Positions 1 through 9,752 are shown, numbered from the stretch's first letter. The stretch is 64,000 nt of DNA from Parashewanella tropica (GCF_004358445.1 NZ_CP037951.1:2800001-2864000), one strand, 5' to 3'. The notes: a model not told the origin generated them from the sequence alone. A program made the numbers and translations.

Positions 1-1
1 T

Positions 2-1261
2 TATCAGCAAAAAGTCAGAAGTAAAAATATTAAGTACCATTTCAGACAAGACAATGATTTTTTCTATCTCACAGGGTTCAATGAACCTAATGCTTTTGCT
101 CTGCTAAAGAAAGGTATTGGAGGGAGTGTTTATTCTCTTTTTTGTCAGCCAAAAGATATAGAGTTAGAAACAAGCTTTGGTTCTCGTGCAGGAATTGATG
201 GTGCTATTCATACATACCGTGCAGATCAAGCATTTTGTACTAACGAGTTTGAAAACCAATTATCACTAGCTCTTGATCAGATTGAGCATGTTTTCCTTTC
301 TGATGAAAGCAACCTTTTTTCGAACAAGGTCATCCCTTTACTAAATCAGCAACGTCATACGGCTAAATTTGATCAAATCAAACAATTCCGAAGTGTACAG
401 CCACTAGCAAAAATTCTTCACCAACATCGACTAATAAAAAGTACTGCCGAAATAGAATCTATACGCAAAGCTGTTGCAGCCTCAGTAGATGCTCATTGTG
501 CTGTTATGCAGCATTGCCCTCATGCAAAGAACGAGTCCCAGCTTGCTGCCACTTTTATGCAGTCTATTGCTAACCACGGTTGTACTGAAGTGGCTTATCC
601 GAGTATTGTCGCCAGTGCTGACAACGCTATGTGCCTTCATTATGAAGACAATAACTCGATACTCGATGAAAATCGCATTCTACTTATTGATGCAGGTGCT
701 GAATATCAAATGTATGCCTCAGATATTACTCGCAGCTATCCTATATCAGGCACCTTTTCTCAGGCGCAAAGTCAAATCTATAACTTAGTTTTATTGGCAT
801 TAGATACTGCTATTGCAAAAGTTACTCCAGGTTTAGCTTGGAATGAACTTTACGAAACTTGCATGACTATATTAGCAAAAGGTCTCATTGAATTAGGAAT
901 ATTAAAAGGTGAATTCAATGATGTAATGAAGACAGAAGCCTATAAGCGTTTTACGGTACATAAAACAGGTCATTGGCTTGGCATGGACGTACATGATGTT
1001 GGTCCATATCATGATGATGAAGGCAATTGGATAACACTGAAGCCCAATATGGTATTTACCATTGAACCGGGCATTTATATTCCTTCAGACGTTCCCGACA
1101 TTCCTGAGCAGTATCGCGGTATAGCGGTAAGAATTGAAGATGATATTTTAGTTACGGAATCTGGTCATGAAAACCTATCATCTTCCATTCCAAGGACAGT
1201 TGAAGATATTGAAGCTTTGATGCAGTCAGGATCACATATCAGCCATTTGCCAGTAACTTAA
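2..1261 (+). CDS. pepP: Xaa-Pro aminopeptidase (M24B), 5' end outside the window
   Basis: The frame is open from base 2 with no start codon, so the gene enters from the left edge; about 420 residues are visible. The early part reads FRQDNDFFYLTGFNEPNA, typical of the PepP N-terminal creatinase-like domain. The C-terminal pita-bread domain carries all five M24 metal ligands: Asp in LLIDAGA, Asp in SDITRSY, His in VHDVG, Glu in FTIEPG and Glu in RIEDDIL. The enzyme is a cytosolic dimetal (usually manganese) peptidase that removes an N-terminal residue preceding proline. Its last 30 bases overlap the end of the convergent exported-protein gene. A later ATG at 506 would give only the catalytic half; the upstream frame shows that this is not the true start. 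Confidence 0.93.
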   Translation, partial: YQQKVRSKNIKYHFRQDNDFFYLTGFNEPNAFALLKKGIGGSVYSLFCQPKDIELETSFGSRAGIDGAIHTYRADQAFCTNEFENQLSLALDQIEHVFLSDESNLFSNKVIPLLNQQRHTAKFDQIKQFRSVQPLAKILHQHRLIKSTAEIESIRKAVAASVDAHCAVMQHCPHAKNESQLAATFMQSIANHGCTEVAYPSIVASADNAMCLHYEDNNSILDENRILLIDAGAEYQMYASDITRSYPISGTFSQAQSQIYNLVLLALDTAIAKVTPGLAWNELYETCMTILAKGLIELGILKGEFNDVMKTEAYKRFTVHKTGHWLGMDVHDVGPYHDDEGNWITLKPNMVFTIEPGIYIPSDVPDIPEQYRGIAVRIEDDILVTESGHENLSSSIPRTVEDIEALMQSGSHISHLPVT

Positions 1262-1621
1262 ACGTTTTTCAGGATCTGAAATAATCATTGGACACTTATC
1301 TTTGTATGCAGCCATTAATTCGCTTAAATTCTGCTTATTAGGCAAAACACTTAGTAACGTTGCTTTTGCTACATCAAACTTATCAATAGCATGCTCATCA
1401 TATTTATTCGCAAGATCCATTGAAGCTTTGTATTGCGTTTTTAGTTTTTCAGCTACACCTTTCATTCTCGGTGCATTCATATCACTTAAAATGTTACTGC
1501 TAATTTGATAATAGGCGGCACATTGTACTAATTCATTTACCAGTTGGGATTGTGGAGATTTGGCAAAACCAATTGTAGGAAGCAATAAACCGATTAAAAA
1601 AAGGGATTTTAAGATGCGCAT
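1232..1621 (-). CDS. Small exported protein of unknown function
   Basis: About 129 residues. The start at 1621 gives MRILKSLFLIGLLLPTIGFA, a classic Sec signal peptide (basic N-end, hydrophobic core, AxA-like GFA cut site). A start 18 bases further out is possible but adds residues before the charged segment. The mature part is mainly helical and polar, with two cysteines (VQCAAYY and KDKCPMI) that could pair in the periplasm. No family was recognised. The 3' end converges on pepP with a 30-base overlap, so there is no room for an ordinary terminator between the two genes. Confidence 0.7.
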   Translation of the reverse strand: MRILKSLFLIGLLLPTIGFAKSPQSQLVNELVQCAAYYQISSNILSDMNAPRMKGVAEKLKTQYKASMDLANKYDEHAIDKFDVAKATLLSVLPNKQNLSELMAAYKDKCPMIISDPEKRLSYWQMADM

Positions 1622-1806
1622 ATGTAAGTACCCGAACATAAGTTATTTTGATTTTTTGACGCCCTTCTCAAGCACTCTATTACGTTGATCTTGCTTGTCA
1701 TATTACCAATATGATTTCTCAAGACCGCCTTATATAGAGCTTGATCTGAACATCAAAACTATTAAAAAACTTATGCTCAGATACTTGGGTGTTTTATAAA
1801 AACGCA

Positions 1807-2256
1807 TCATATCACAAGGTGAAAGGATAAAAACTCTTGTTCCTGAACAAAGCCATACTTGCGATACAATTTCTGAGCAAGCATATTTTCTTGATGTGTC
1901 GCTAAGGTTAATTTGTTGACGCCCTGCTTCACAGCAAATTTCATGCAGTGCTCTATAAGTTCCCCACCGACTCCTACGCAACGTGCATGTTGACTGACAT
2001 AAAGGTCATTAAGTATATAAATAGGCTTCATTCCAACAGATGAAAAGCTAGGATAAAGTTGTGCAAATCCAAGCTCTATTCCGTTGCTATCAGAAGCATA
2101 AAGGATCACCGAACTGTCGTCAGCGATCCTTTTCTTAATAAACTCTTTTGCTGAATTGATATCACTGGATTGATGATAGAACTGTCGATACTCGTCAAAA
2201 AGCTTAGCTACATTATCTAGTTCCGTTAGTGTCGCTTGAGCAATCGAACAGTCCAT
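1807..2256 (-). CDS. GNAT family N-acetyltransferase
   Basis: About 149 residues with the GNAT fold. A short N-terminal beta-alpha unit is followed by the acetyl-CoA pyrophosphate-binding motif ARCVGVGGELIEHC (R/QxxGxG/A pattern) and a C-terminal LYRKYGFVQEQEF motif typical of the family. It should acetylate a small amine; the substrate cannot be predicted. A TTG at 2259 directly precedes the ATG at 2256. The AAGGAG ribosome site lies 7 bases before the ATG and only 4 before the TTG, so the ATG was chosen. It sits just downstream of the RND permease on the same strand, 14 bases away, and may be co-transcribed with the efflux operon. Confidence 0.85.
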   Translation of the reverse strand: MDCSIAQATLTELDNVAKLFDEYRQFYHQSSDINSAKEFIKKRIADDSSVILYASDSNGIELGFAQLYPSFSSVGMKPIYILNDLYVSQHARCVGVGGELIEHCMKFAVKQGVNKLTLATHQENMLAQKLYRKYGFVQEQEFLSFHLVI

Positions 2257-2270
2257 CAAATCTCTCCTTG

Positions 2271-5200
2271 TTATTCAGGAATTTTGATCCTGAAAAATAT
2301 CGTATATAAGACAGGCAAGATAATCAGCGTCAAAACTGACGCAAACCCTAAGCCAAATATGATGGTAATCGCCATTGAACCGAAGAATGCATCATTCAGT
2401 AATGGCAACATTCCTAGCATGGTCGTAAGTGCAGCCATAAGAACTGGTCGTACACGGCTTACTGCAGAGTCCATTACAGCATAGTAAGCATTCTTGCCAC
2501 TCGCCAATTCGATGTTAATTTGATCGACAAGTACAATGCCATTTTTGATCACCATCCCCGTCAAACTTAATAACCCAAGTAAGGCCATGAAACTAAATGG
2601 GGCATCGAATAATAGTAGACCGGCTACAATACCAATTAATGACAGTGGAACGGTTAACCAAATCACCAATGGTTGTCTAACTGAGTTAAACAGCAATACT
2701 GTTATTAAAAACATCATTAAATAACCCATTGGAATTGAGCTAAATACCGCTGCCTGAGCATCTCCTGCTGTTTCGTATTCACCTCCCCACTCTAGCTTGT
2801 AGCCATGAGGTAAAGGGATAGCCTCAACTTGGCTGCGGATTTTACGGAAAACAGAATCAGCGGTTTCACCTGAACCAATTTTTGGATCGGCCATTACCGA
2901 TATCATGCGTTTTCGATCTTGACGAACAATCAGCGGGTTTTCCCATACAGATTTAAACTCGGTGACAACTTGAGTCAATGGCACATAACTGTTGGTCTTT
3001 TGACTCCAAATTTGAATTTTAGAAACGCTATCAACGTCACGTCTGTCTTCATCCGAACCACGAGCAATAACTGGATAGATATGGCTAGTATCTCTAAAGC
3101 TGCCAATCACTCGACCACTAAAATGAGTCAGTAAAGCATTATCAATATCTTCTTTGGTTATCCCCAGTTCATGCGATTGAGCATCTGCAATTTGAGGACG
3201 AATGATACGAACCTGATTACGCCAATTATGTCTTACATTATCAGCTGTCGGCTCTTTACGAAGCACTTCTTCAGCTTTGGCTGCTAGTGAGCGAAGAACT
3301 TCAGGGTTATCACCATAAAACTTAGCTTCAATTTTTGCTGCTGGCGACGGACCGTTCTCAAGATTTTTTAACCTAAATTGAGCTTCAGGGTAGTTGGATC
3401 TTAAATAGTGCTCCAGTTTTGGCATAAACGCATAAAGCTGAGGTAAATCTTTCATCTCAAGAATTAACTGCGTGTATGAGGCGTATCCCTTTTCAGGCGC
3501 ATAGGGAAGCACGAAACGTTGCGCACCTTGGCCGATAACAGAAGTTAAATTAACTAAACCGTCATCGTGCTTGGCTTCTTTGGCGAGAAGATCTTTTTCT
3601 AATTTAGAAATGAAAGCCTCATTGGCTTTAATATCTGTTCCCTCTGGTAACCAAACATCAACAAAGAATATTGGTGTGTTTGAAGCAGGGAAAAACACGT
3701 TTTTGATATAACCAAAGCCAGATACCGCGCCAAACAAGGCCGCTACAACCAATATAATGGTTACAGTTCTATGATGTATCGCCTTACCTAAAACAAAACG
3801 ATAAATAGTGAATACAATGCCTTTATAAGGGTCTTGGTCTTCCCCCTCTACTTTCACTCCATCTTTAAATGCAAGATTACAGAAGAAAGGCGTTAGCGTC
3901 ATTGCGGTGATCCAACTAATAAATAGCGAGATACACAACACATAGAACAATGAACGACAGAACTCTCCCGCCGCATTTTCAGCTAAACCAATTGGCGCAA
4001 AAGCAATAATTGCAATGATTGTCGCCCCCAATAACGGCCATTGTGTTTGAGAAACGATTCCCTTGGCAGCTTGTAAGCGCGTTTGCCCTCGTTTAAGCCC
4101 AATAATGATCCCTTCGGTAATAACAATGGCGTTGTCCACCAGCATACCAAGCGCAATAATCAAGGCTCCGAGAGAGATGATTTGCAGTTGAATATCCATC
4201 ACTTTCATCACAATGAAAGTACCTAAAATAGTCAGCAACAAAATCAAGCCCATAAGAATGCCTGATCTCACTCCCATGAAGATAAGCAAAACGGCAATTA
4301 CAATTGCCACCGACTCGGCAAGGTTAATCACAAAACCTGTTACCGTCTTTTCAACTACAGTCGATTGATCATAGATTTTATGCAGTTTCATGCCGACAGG
4401 TTGATGGTCTTTAAGCTCAGCAATTCTTTCCTGAACCGCTTTTCCCACATCAACAACGTTAACACCTGAAGCAAAGGCAATACCAACTGACAGTGCTTTA
4501 TCACCTTGGTTGTGATAAAGCACTCGAGGTGTTTCTGAGTAATCCTTATAAACCTTGGCAATGTCTTTTAGGTAAACCAATTTCTGACTATTAGGCGGAC
4601 TAACCAATAAGTTCTCTAGATCTGAAATATCTTTAAACTCACCAGTTGGATGAATCCTAATACGCTGAGAGCCCATAAGGACACTTCCCGCATTAGAAAC
4701 AACATTTTGCTTAGCGATGGCGTTATAAAGTAAGTTTTGGTTTATACCCAAACTTTTCAATTTTTGCTGTGATATCTCAATCACTATTTGCTGTGGCGTA
4801 TTCCCTACCACAGAGACTTTTTTCACGCCTTTTACCAGCACTAGCTCACGACGCAAAAAGTCAGCATAATTTCGCATTTCTCGTGCGGTGTAGCCATCAC
4901 CCGTGAGGTTGTAAAGCAAACCAAATACATCACCAAAATAGTCAATCACCTGAGGCTCATAAGCCCCTTTAGGGAGTTGACCTTTTACGTCATGTACTTT
5001 ACGTCTCACTTCATCCCAAACTTGCGGAAGTTTGTTTTTGTCATAAGAGTCATAAACTTCAATCTCAATTTGTGACAAACCAGCACTGTTAATGGATTTT
5101 ACTTTCTTCACGGCATCCATTTGCTGAAGTGCGTCTTCAATAGGAAGCGTGACTTCTTCTTCAACTTGTTGAGGTGAAGCCCCTGGGTAAGCCGTATTAA

Positions 5201-5339
5201 CTAATGCTTGTTTAATGGTGAACTCAGGAAACTCAAGCTGTCCAAGCCCTGTAAATGAAATCACACCACCGATGAGCAAAATTAATGCAAACATCCATGA
5301 GATGACTTTGTTATTAATCGAATATTCAGCGATATTCAT
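2271..5339 (-). CDS. RND-family efflux transporter permease (AcrB/HAE1-like)
   Basis: 1022 residues, normal for a hydrophobe/amphiphile RND pump. It begins with a short cytosolic segment and TM1, has two large periplasmic loops, and keeps the proton-relay helices: GMLVDNAIVITEG in TM4 and TGMVIKNGIVLVDQIN in TM10. The TM4 motif has one Asp where AcrB has Asp-Asp, as in several RND subfamilies. It should pair with the periplasmic adaptor encoded 3 bases upstream and an outer-membrane TolC-type channel encoded elsewhere. The divergent LysR gene on the other side of the adaptor is the obvious regulator. Substrates are unknown; drugs, dyes or bile-like compounds are typical for the family. Confidence 0.93.
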   Translation of the reverse strand: MNIAEYSINNKVISWMFALILLIGGVISFTGLGQLEFPEFTIKQALVNTAYPGASPQQVEEEVTLPIEDALQQMDAVKKVKSINSAGLSQIEIEVYDSYDKNKLPQVWDEVRRKVHDVKGQLPKGAYEPQVIDYFGDVFGLLYNLTGDGYTAREMRNYADFLRRELVLVKGVKKVSVVGNTPQQIVIEISQQKLKSLGINQNLLYNAIAKQNVVSNAGSVLMGSQRIRIHPTGEFKDISDLENLLVSPPNSQKLVYLKDIAKVYKDYSETPRVLYHNQGDKALSVGIAFASGVNVVDVGKAVQERIAELKDHQPVGMKLHKIYDQSTVVEKTVTGFVINLAESVAIVIAVLLIFMGVRSGILMGLILLLTILGTFIVMKVMDIQLQIISLGALIIALGMLVDNAIVITEGIIIGLKRGQTRLQAAKGIVSQTQWPLLGATIIAIIAFAPIGLAENAAGEFCRSLFYVLCISLFISWITAMTLTPFFCNLAFKDGVKVEGEDQDPYKGIVFTIYRFVLGKAIHHRTVTIILVVAALFGAVSGFGYIKNVFFPASNTPIFFVDVWLPEGTDIKANEAFISKLEKDLLAKEAKHDDGLVNLTSVIGQGAQRFVLPYAPEKGYASYTQLILEMKDLPQLYAFMPKLEHYLRSNYPEAQFRLKNLENGPSPAAKIEAKFYGDNPEVLRSLAAKAEEVLRKEPTADNVRHNWRNQVRIIRPQIADAQSHELGITKEDIDNALLTHFSGRVIGSFRDTSHIYPVIARGSDEDRRDVDSVSKIQIWSQKTNSYVPLTQVVTEFKSVWENPLIVRQDRKRMISVMADPKIGSGETADSVFRKIRSQVEAIPLPHGYKLEWGGEYETAGDAQAAVFSSIPMGYLMMFLITVLLFNSVRQPLVIWLTVPLSLIGIVAGLLLFDAPFSFMALLGLLSLTGMVIKNGIVLVDQINIELASGKNAYYAVMDSAVSRVRPVLMAALTTMLGMLPLLNDAFFGSMAITIIFGLGFASVLTLIILPVLYTIFFRIKIPE

Positions 5340-5342
5340 CTG

Positions 5343-6413
5343 TTAAACCCCTCTTTCCCATTTTAGTGGCTTAACATTTTGTCCTTCAGTCAATTCGTTA
5401 ACTCCTGCTGTAACGATTTGTTCGTTAGCAGACACGCCGCTGATGACTTCAATTCCATTTTTCTTGATATTTCCAAGAACAACTTTTCTAAGAGCGACTT
5501 TTCCATCAGTAAACACCCAGACAGCACTATTACCCGACTCGTCAGTGTTAACGATGGAAGTAAGTGGGACAATAGGGTGTATTTTGTTGGCTTGATCTGA
5601 TGGTAGTGCAAACGTAATTTCGGCAGTCATCCCCGGTAAAAGCGTTATATCTTTGGGTTGTGACATGCTATAAACCACTTCATAGCTTTGAGTACCTGGT
5701 GTCACTTGCGTGGCAAACTCTTTTAGCGAAACAGGGAAAGACTGACCAGAAAAGTTAACGGTTGCTTTAATTGCCTTATATCGCTCATTGCTGATGTAGT
5801 TTGCAACAATCAGCTCAGGAATTTGAACCGCTAAATCCACAGTATCATTTTTTTGTAAAGTCAAAATGGCTTGATTCGCACCAACCACTTGGTAGTTATG
5901 GATGTTGACCTTAGCAACGATGCCATCAAAAGGTGCGTATAAATTTGTGTAGCTGAGCTGGTCTTTCGATGAAGCCAGTGCGGCTTTGGCTGATTTTAAC
6001 TTTGCTTGAGCAACGTCAAACTCAGCTTTCGATATCAGTTTCTTGGTTAGTAGTTTTTGTTTACGCTTAAAATCTACTGAAGCCAATTCATAATCAGCTT
6101 CGCGATTTTTTAAGGTGTTCTTAGCATCTTTCTGCTCAAGCTTCGCTAATAACTGCCCTTTTTTGACCTTTACCCCCTGAAACGGTGGCCTTTGTTCAAG
6201 AACCCCTGCAATACGAAAAGATAAATCAGCTTCTAAATTTGCAGTAACCTTAGCTGGAAAATTCCTTTGAGTTAATTGCTTCGAACTTGGAATGGTATAG
6301 AGCTTGACCGGTTGGACAACATGTTGTTCTGTGACTGTTTGCTCTTCATTTCCACAAGCAGTAAGCCACGCTGTAGCAGTAAGAATAAGTACCGCATTGA
6401 GCGCTGATTTCAT
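5343..6413 (-). CDS. RND efflux periplasmic adaptor (membrane fusion protein), lipoprotein
   Basis: About 356 residues from the ATG at 6413, which gives a lipoprotein signal ending LTATAWLTAC (Cys at the lipobox), as in AcrA-type adaptors. Longer in-frame starts would bury this signal. After it come a first beta-barrel/lipoyl half-motif, a helical hairpin rich in Lys/Ala/Leu (residues about 95-150), the second lipoyl half (YAPFDGIVAKVNIHNYQVV) and a C-terminal beta-barrel domain. It bridges the inner-membrane RND permease, whose start is 3 bases downstream, to an outer-membrane channel. The two genes clearly form an operon transcribed away from the LysR gene. Confidence 0.92.
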   Translation of the reverse strand: MKSALNAVLILTATAWLTACGNEEQTVTEQHVVQPVKLYTIPSSKQLTQRNFPAKVTANLEADLSFRIAGVLEQRPPFQGVKVKKGQLLAKLEQKDAKNTLKNREADYELASVDFKRKQKLLTKKLISKAEFDVAQAKLKSAKAALASSKDQLSYTNLYAPFDGIVAKVNIHNYQVVGANQAILTLQKNDTVDLAVQIPELIVANYISNERYKAIKATVNFSGQSFPVSLKEFATQVTPGTQSYEVVYSMSQPKDITLLPGMTAEITFALPSDQANKIHPIVPLTSIVNTDESGNSAVWVFTDGKVALRKVVLGNIKKNGIEVISGVSANEQIVTAGVNELTEGQNVKPLKWERGV

Positions 6414-6498
6414 AGTTAATTTTCCAGAGTTTAAAGTAATAGCCCTAAAGTATACGCAAGAGTGCTGTTGCACAAAATGGAGTTTAATGGGAACATCT

Positions 6499-6515
6499 GT
6501 TGCAATAAGCGCAAC
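6499..6515. promoter_or_regulatory. Dyad in the LysR/efflux divergent promoter
   Basis: The 123-base gap between the divergent efflux operon and its LysR gene contains GTTGC-N7-GCAAC, perfect 5-bp arms. Another GTTGCAC half-site lies about 30 bases away, near 6468. LysR proteins usually bind interrupted dyads of this type in such gaps, so this is a candidate operator. It is a short motif and the assignment is inference. Confidence 0.4.
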
Positions 6516-6536
6516 GAAGTACAACCTGCAAATAAA

Positions 6537-7469
6537 ATGAAAACAGAAGATATCTCACTTTTTCACCGTATCGTGGAGTCTGGCGGTATAAGTGACACAG
6601 CAAGCCTGCTTAACACACCAAAATCAACCATCAGTCGGCGCTTAAAAAGTTTAGAAGATGAGCTTTCTACAAAATTATTTCACCGCTCCGGCAGAGAACT
6701 AACTTTAACCACCGCAGGTAGTAAATTTTATCAAGCAACGCTCGACACCATAAAAGAGTTAGAACTTGCGGTTAGTGATATTGCTCACAAAGACTCGAAT
6801 CTTACAGGTAGCCTGAAGGTTCAGATTTTGCCTCTACCAGATATGATCCCGCTGTTTAATATCATATTGAAATTTATGGAAAAGCACCCCGACTTAGAGT
6901 TAGAGCTATATACCATTCCAGAAGCTATCGATATGATCAAACATGGTATCGATGTGTCTTTTAGAATTGAAGCTCAGGTCGAAGGTATCGATTTAGTCGC
7001 CAAGCCTATTTTAGAATCTAACCTCTTCTTTTATGCAAGCCCGGATTATTTAGCAAAGCACGGAGAACCTCAAAAAGCGGCTGATTTTGCTAGTCACGAA
7101 TTTATCATCTATCGATTTTTAGATTCGCATATTCTCAATGAAATCCCCCAAATTGACGACATAATAGGCATGAAAGTGTCAGGACAAATCCACACCAACA
7201 ACATTATTTTTGCAAGGCAAGCTGCGATTCAAGGTCGAGGAATTGTGTGTTTACCTGAGGATCATGCTAAAGGCGCTCTTGAAAGACATGAGTTAGTGAA
7301 ATTGTTACCTGATACAACTGTAGATAAAGGCTCTTATTATATTGTTTATCCTTCTCGAATGTACTTAAGCCAAGCCGCCAATATGTTTATAGATTACGTT
7401 ATTGAGGAAATAAGCAAACTAAGTCCAACTGATATGGATGATTGTATTATGAAAATGTTTCCGCTTTGA
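6537..7469 (+). CDS. LysR-family transcriptional regulator, divergent from RND operon
   Basis: 310 residues. N-terminal winged helix-turn-helix: MKTEDISLFHRIVESGGISD followed by the recognition helix around TPKSTISRRLKSLEDELSTKLFHR, then the standard linker and a periplasmic-binding-protein-like effector domain (about residues 90-300). The start at 6537 gives the canonical LysR N-terminus; an upstream ATG at 6462 would add 25 unrelated residues. The gene is divergent from the RND adaptor/permease operon, which is the classic arrangement for control of the neighbouring operon and autoregulation. A close paralogue follows 83 bases downstream. Confidence 0.92.
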   Translation: MKTEDISLFHRIVESGGISDTASLLNTPKSTISRRLKSLEDELSTKLFHRSGRELTLTTAGSKFYQATLDTIKELELAVSDIAHKDSNLTGSLKVQILPLPDMIPLFNIILKFMEKHPDLELELYTIPEAIDMIKHGIDVSFRIEAQVEGIDLVAKPILESNLFFYASPDYLAKHGEPQKAADFASHEFIIYRFLDSHILNEIPQIDDIIGMKVSGQIHTNNIIFARQAAIQGRGIVCLPEDHAKGALERHELVKLLPDTTVDKGSYYIVYPSRMYLSQAANMFIDYVIEEISKLSPTDMDDCIMKMFPL

Positions 7470-7552
7470 TACAAAGTCTGAAAGTCATAAAATATAATCG
7501 TTACACTTACATCGTACTGATAGATAAGTACCAAATATAATGGTTTAGCTAA

Positions 7553-8482
7553 ATGAAAACTGAAGATATTGCGCTATTTCATAAAATCGTAGAACACGGT
7601 GGAGTTAATGAAGCTTCTAATTTTTTGTATTTACCTAAATCGACCATCAGTCGTAGACTCAAAAATTTAGAAAATGAAATCTCTGTCAAACTGTTTCATC
7701 GAGCAGGAAGAGAATTAACTCTGACTTCAGCAGGTAGTACCTTCTATCAACAAACCTTATCTATGCTCAATGAGCTTGAAACAACCATCAGCGAAATCAA
7801 ACACGAAGATACACCATTAAAAGGAACATTGAGAATACAGCTATTTCCTGTTCCTAACTCAACACCTTTGTATGAAGTTATCTTGGAGTTCATAGAACAA
7901 AACCCAGATGTAAATGTAGAGTTATATTCATCAGCGGAATCATTAGATATTGTAAAATACGGGATTGATGTTGCATTTAGAGCCGATTTTCAAGTGAGAG
8001 ATGCAGAGTTAGTTGCTCGCCCATTATTTGAAACAAAGGTCTACTTCTTTGCAACACCTGAATATATAAGACAACATGGTCAACCATCAGATCTTGAAGA
8101 TTTACAAAACCATACATTTATAGTTCATAGGTTTTTAGACTCCAGTCAATTTGACATTTTGCCAGAAATAGATGGCATCAGTGGTATTAAAATGAAGGGG
8201 TGTGTCCATACCAATAATCTTGAATTTGCTAAGCAGGCTGCATTGAAACACAAAGGTATTATTGATTTGCCGTTAGAGTATGTTCAAAAAGAGGTAGAGG
8301 AAGGAAAATTAGTTCAAGTGTTACCCAGTAAGTATTTTTATTCCGGAAAATACTGTATTGCTTACCCATCACGGGCATTTCTAAGTCATGCCGCCAGTAA
8401 ATTTGTAGACTACATCATTGACTATATGGAGGGGCTAACTGAAGAAGATGTGGAAACCATACTAAATTCAAACCAGATTTAA
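7553..8482 (+). CDS. LysR-family transcriptional regulator, tandem paralogue
   Basis: 309 residues, clearly a duplicate of the upstream LysR gene: it begins MKTEDIALFHKIVEHGGVNE and shares PKSTISRRLK and LFHRAGRELTLT almost unchanged. The effector-binding domain has diverged more (for example FQVRDAELVARPLFETKVYFF against FRIEAQVEGIDLVAKPILESN), which suggests a different ligand or a different target. It has its own 83-base upstream gap and is followed by a convergent acetyltransferase gene 10 bases away. Whether it also acts on the RND promoter is unknown. Confidence 0.9.
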   Translation: MKTEDIALFHKIVEHGGVNEASNFLYLPKSTISRRLKNLENEISVKLFHRAGRELTLTSAGSTFYQQTLSMLNELETTISEIKHEDTPLKGTLRIQLFPVPNSTPLYEVILEFIEQNPDVNVELYSSAESLDIVKYGIDVAFRADFQVRDAELVARPLFETKVYFFATPEYIRQHGQPSDLEDLQNHTFIVHRFLDSSQFDILPEIDGISGIKMKGCVHTNNLEFAKQAALKHKGIIDLPLEYVQKEVEEGKLVQVLPSKYFYSGKYCIAYPSRAFLSHAASKFVDYIIDYMEGLTEEDVETILNSNQI

Positions 8483-8492
8483 CGGGTGTTTA

Positions 8493-8993
8493 CTAGCCCA
8501 TTAAATCCATATACTCTTCTTCATCGGGCAGCATGATATCACGGATATATTTGAACCCTAAACCGCTTAATACAGCTTTTGAACCCGGATTATCAGGGCG
8601 GACTACAGCCATTATCCGATGAACTTTTAGTTTATCGTATCCATAGCGATAAATGGCTTGCGCCGCTTCTCTGGCGTATCCATTGCCCCAATAACAGGGA
8701 AAATAAGCATAACCAATTTCAACGAAAGGCAAGAATTCACGCTTAGTCAAACCGCAAAGTCCAATTGCTTCACCCGTAGAGGTTATGCTGACATGAAAAA
8801 GACCAAACCCATATTGTTGATAACTGGTTTTTGGTCCATTCATTATATAAGCCCTAGCATGATCCAATGTGCGAACTTTGTTATCACCAATGAATCGAAT
8901 ATAGCCTGGCGTATTAACAATACGAAAAATAAATTCTAGATCAGATTCTTCAACCCGACGAATGGAAAGTCTTTCGGTAGTCAGAAACGCCAT
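8493..8993 (-). CDS. GNAT family N-acetyltransferase, RimJ/RimL type
   Basis: About 166 residues. It starts MAFLTTERLSIRRVEESDLEFI, the usual opening of RimJ/RimL-like acetyltransferases (TERLxLR), and contains GYAYFPCYWGNGYAREAAQAI (motif A with an N-G-Y-A pyrophosphate loop) and a closing NPGSKAVLSGLGFK motif. Members acetylate protein N-termini or small amines. The ATG at 8993 was preferred over a TTG 33 bases upstream because AAGG lies 8 bases before it and the family motif begins right there. It converges with the second LysR gene. Confidence 0.87.
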   Translation of the reverse strand: MAFLTTERLSIRRVEESDLEFIFRIVNTPGYIRFIGDNKVRTLDHARAYIMNGPKTSYQQYGFGLFHVSITSTGEAIGLCGLTKREFLPFVEIGYAYFPCYWGNGYAREAAQAIYRYGYDKLKVHRIMAVVRPDNPGSKAVLSGLGFKYIRDIMLPDEEEYMDLMG

Positions 8994-9077
8994 AAATACT
9001 GCCTTAAATCTATAAACGTCATTCAAGTATGGTTGGCATTTATAGCTAAATCAATTAACTAGGGCGTGTTCATTGAG

Positions 9078-9638
9078 CTATAAATATCTCACAAAGTCAG
9101 TGCCTGATTTGTTAGGCTTTATCGGAGCTTTTACAGCAGGAGTACCTAAATATAAAAAACCTACTATTTGATCCTTAGAATTAATACCAAGCTCGGCTTT
9201 AACTTTATCGTTGAAAGCGTAACTGCCAGTACGCCAAATTCCACCTAACCCAATAGAGAAAGCGGCTTGTTGCATTGCCATAACACAACAGCCAGCTGTA
9301 ATGGTTTGTTCAACTTCAGGAACCTTAGGGTGTTCTGAATATTTTGTAACGACAGTAATAACCATAGGTGCTCGAAACGGTAATTTTGATGCCTTTTCGA
9401 TCACCGTATCATCAGCCCCTGCTTCAATCGCGGCACTTTTGTATATGCTCGCGAGTCGTTCTAAACCTTCACCCTGAGCAATAATAAACTCATAAGGAGT
9501 CAACCCAGCATGATCTGGAACCCGAACACCTGCATCTAAAATAAATTGCAATTGCTCTTCACTTGGTGCCGGAGAAGTTAAGCGAGGTGTTGATTGCCTA
9601 GTTAATAAAAGCTCTTTTGCATTCAAAATAATACCCAT
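9078..9638 (-). CDS. NAD(P)H nitroreductase, YdjA-like
   Basis: 186 residues, the size of E. coli YdjA. It has the compact single-domain nitroreductase fold: an N-terminal LLLTRQSTPRL FMN-phosphate motif, GVRVPDHAGLTPYEFII, and the late segment AAFSIGLGGIWRTGSYAF before the C-terminal GFLYLGTP strand. YdjA-type enzymes are FMN-dependent homodimers that reduce nitroaromatics or quinones with NAD(P)H; the physiological substrate is unsettled. The gene stands alone between an acetyltransferase and a DoxX gene, all on the minus strand with gaps of 84 and 114 bases. Confidence 0.88.
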   Translation of the reverse strand: MGIILNAKELLLTRQSTPRLTSPAPSEEQLQFILDAGVRVPDHAGLTPYEFIIAQGEGLERLASIYKSAAIEAGADDTVIEKASKLPFRAPMVITVVTKYSEHPKVPEVEQTITAGCCVMAMQQAAFSIGLGGIWRTGSYAFNDKVKAELGINSKDQIVGFLYLGTPAVKAPIKPNKSGTDFVRYL

Positions 9639-9752
9639 AAACTGCTGAATGTTAGTTGAACGTTAATATACCTCATTTTGCAGTCTACAAATACAAAAAT
9701 ACCTGCTCCAAAAATGTTGAAAGCAGGTATCAAGAAGTAAACTAAAATTGCT

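Noticed and set aside
506-1261. pepP starting at the internal ATG at 506
   Set aside because: The frame stays open to the left edge and encodes the expected PepP N-terminal motif.
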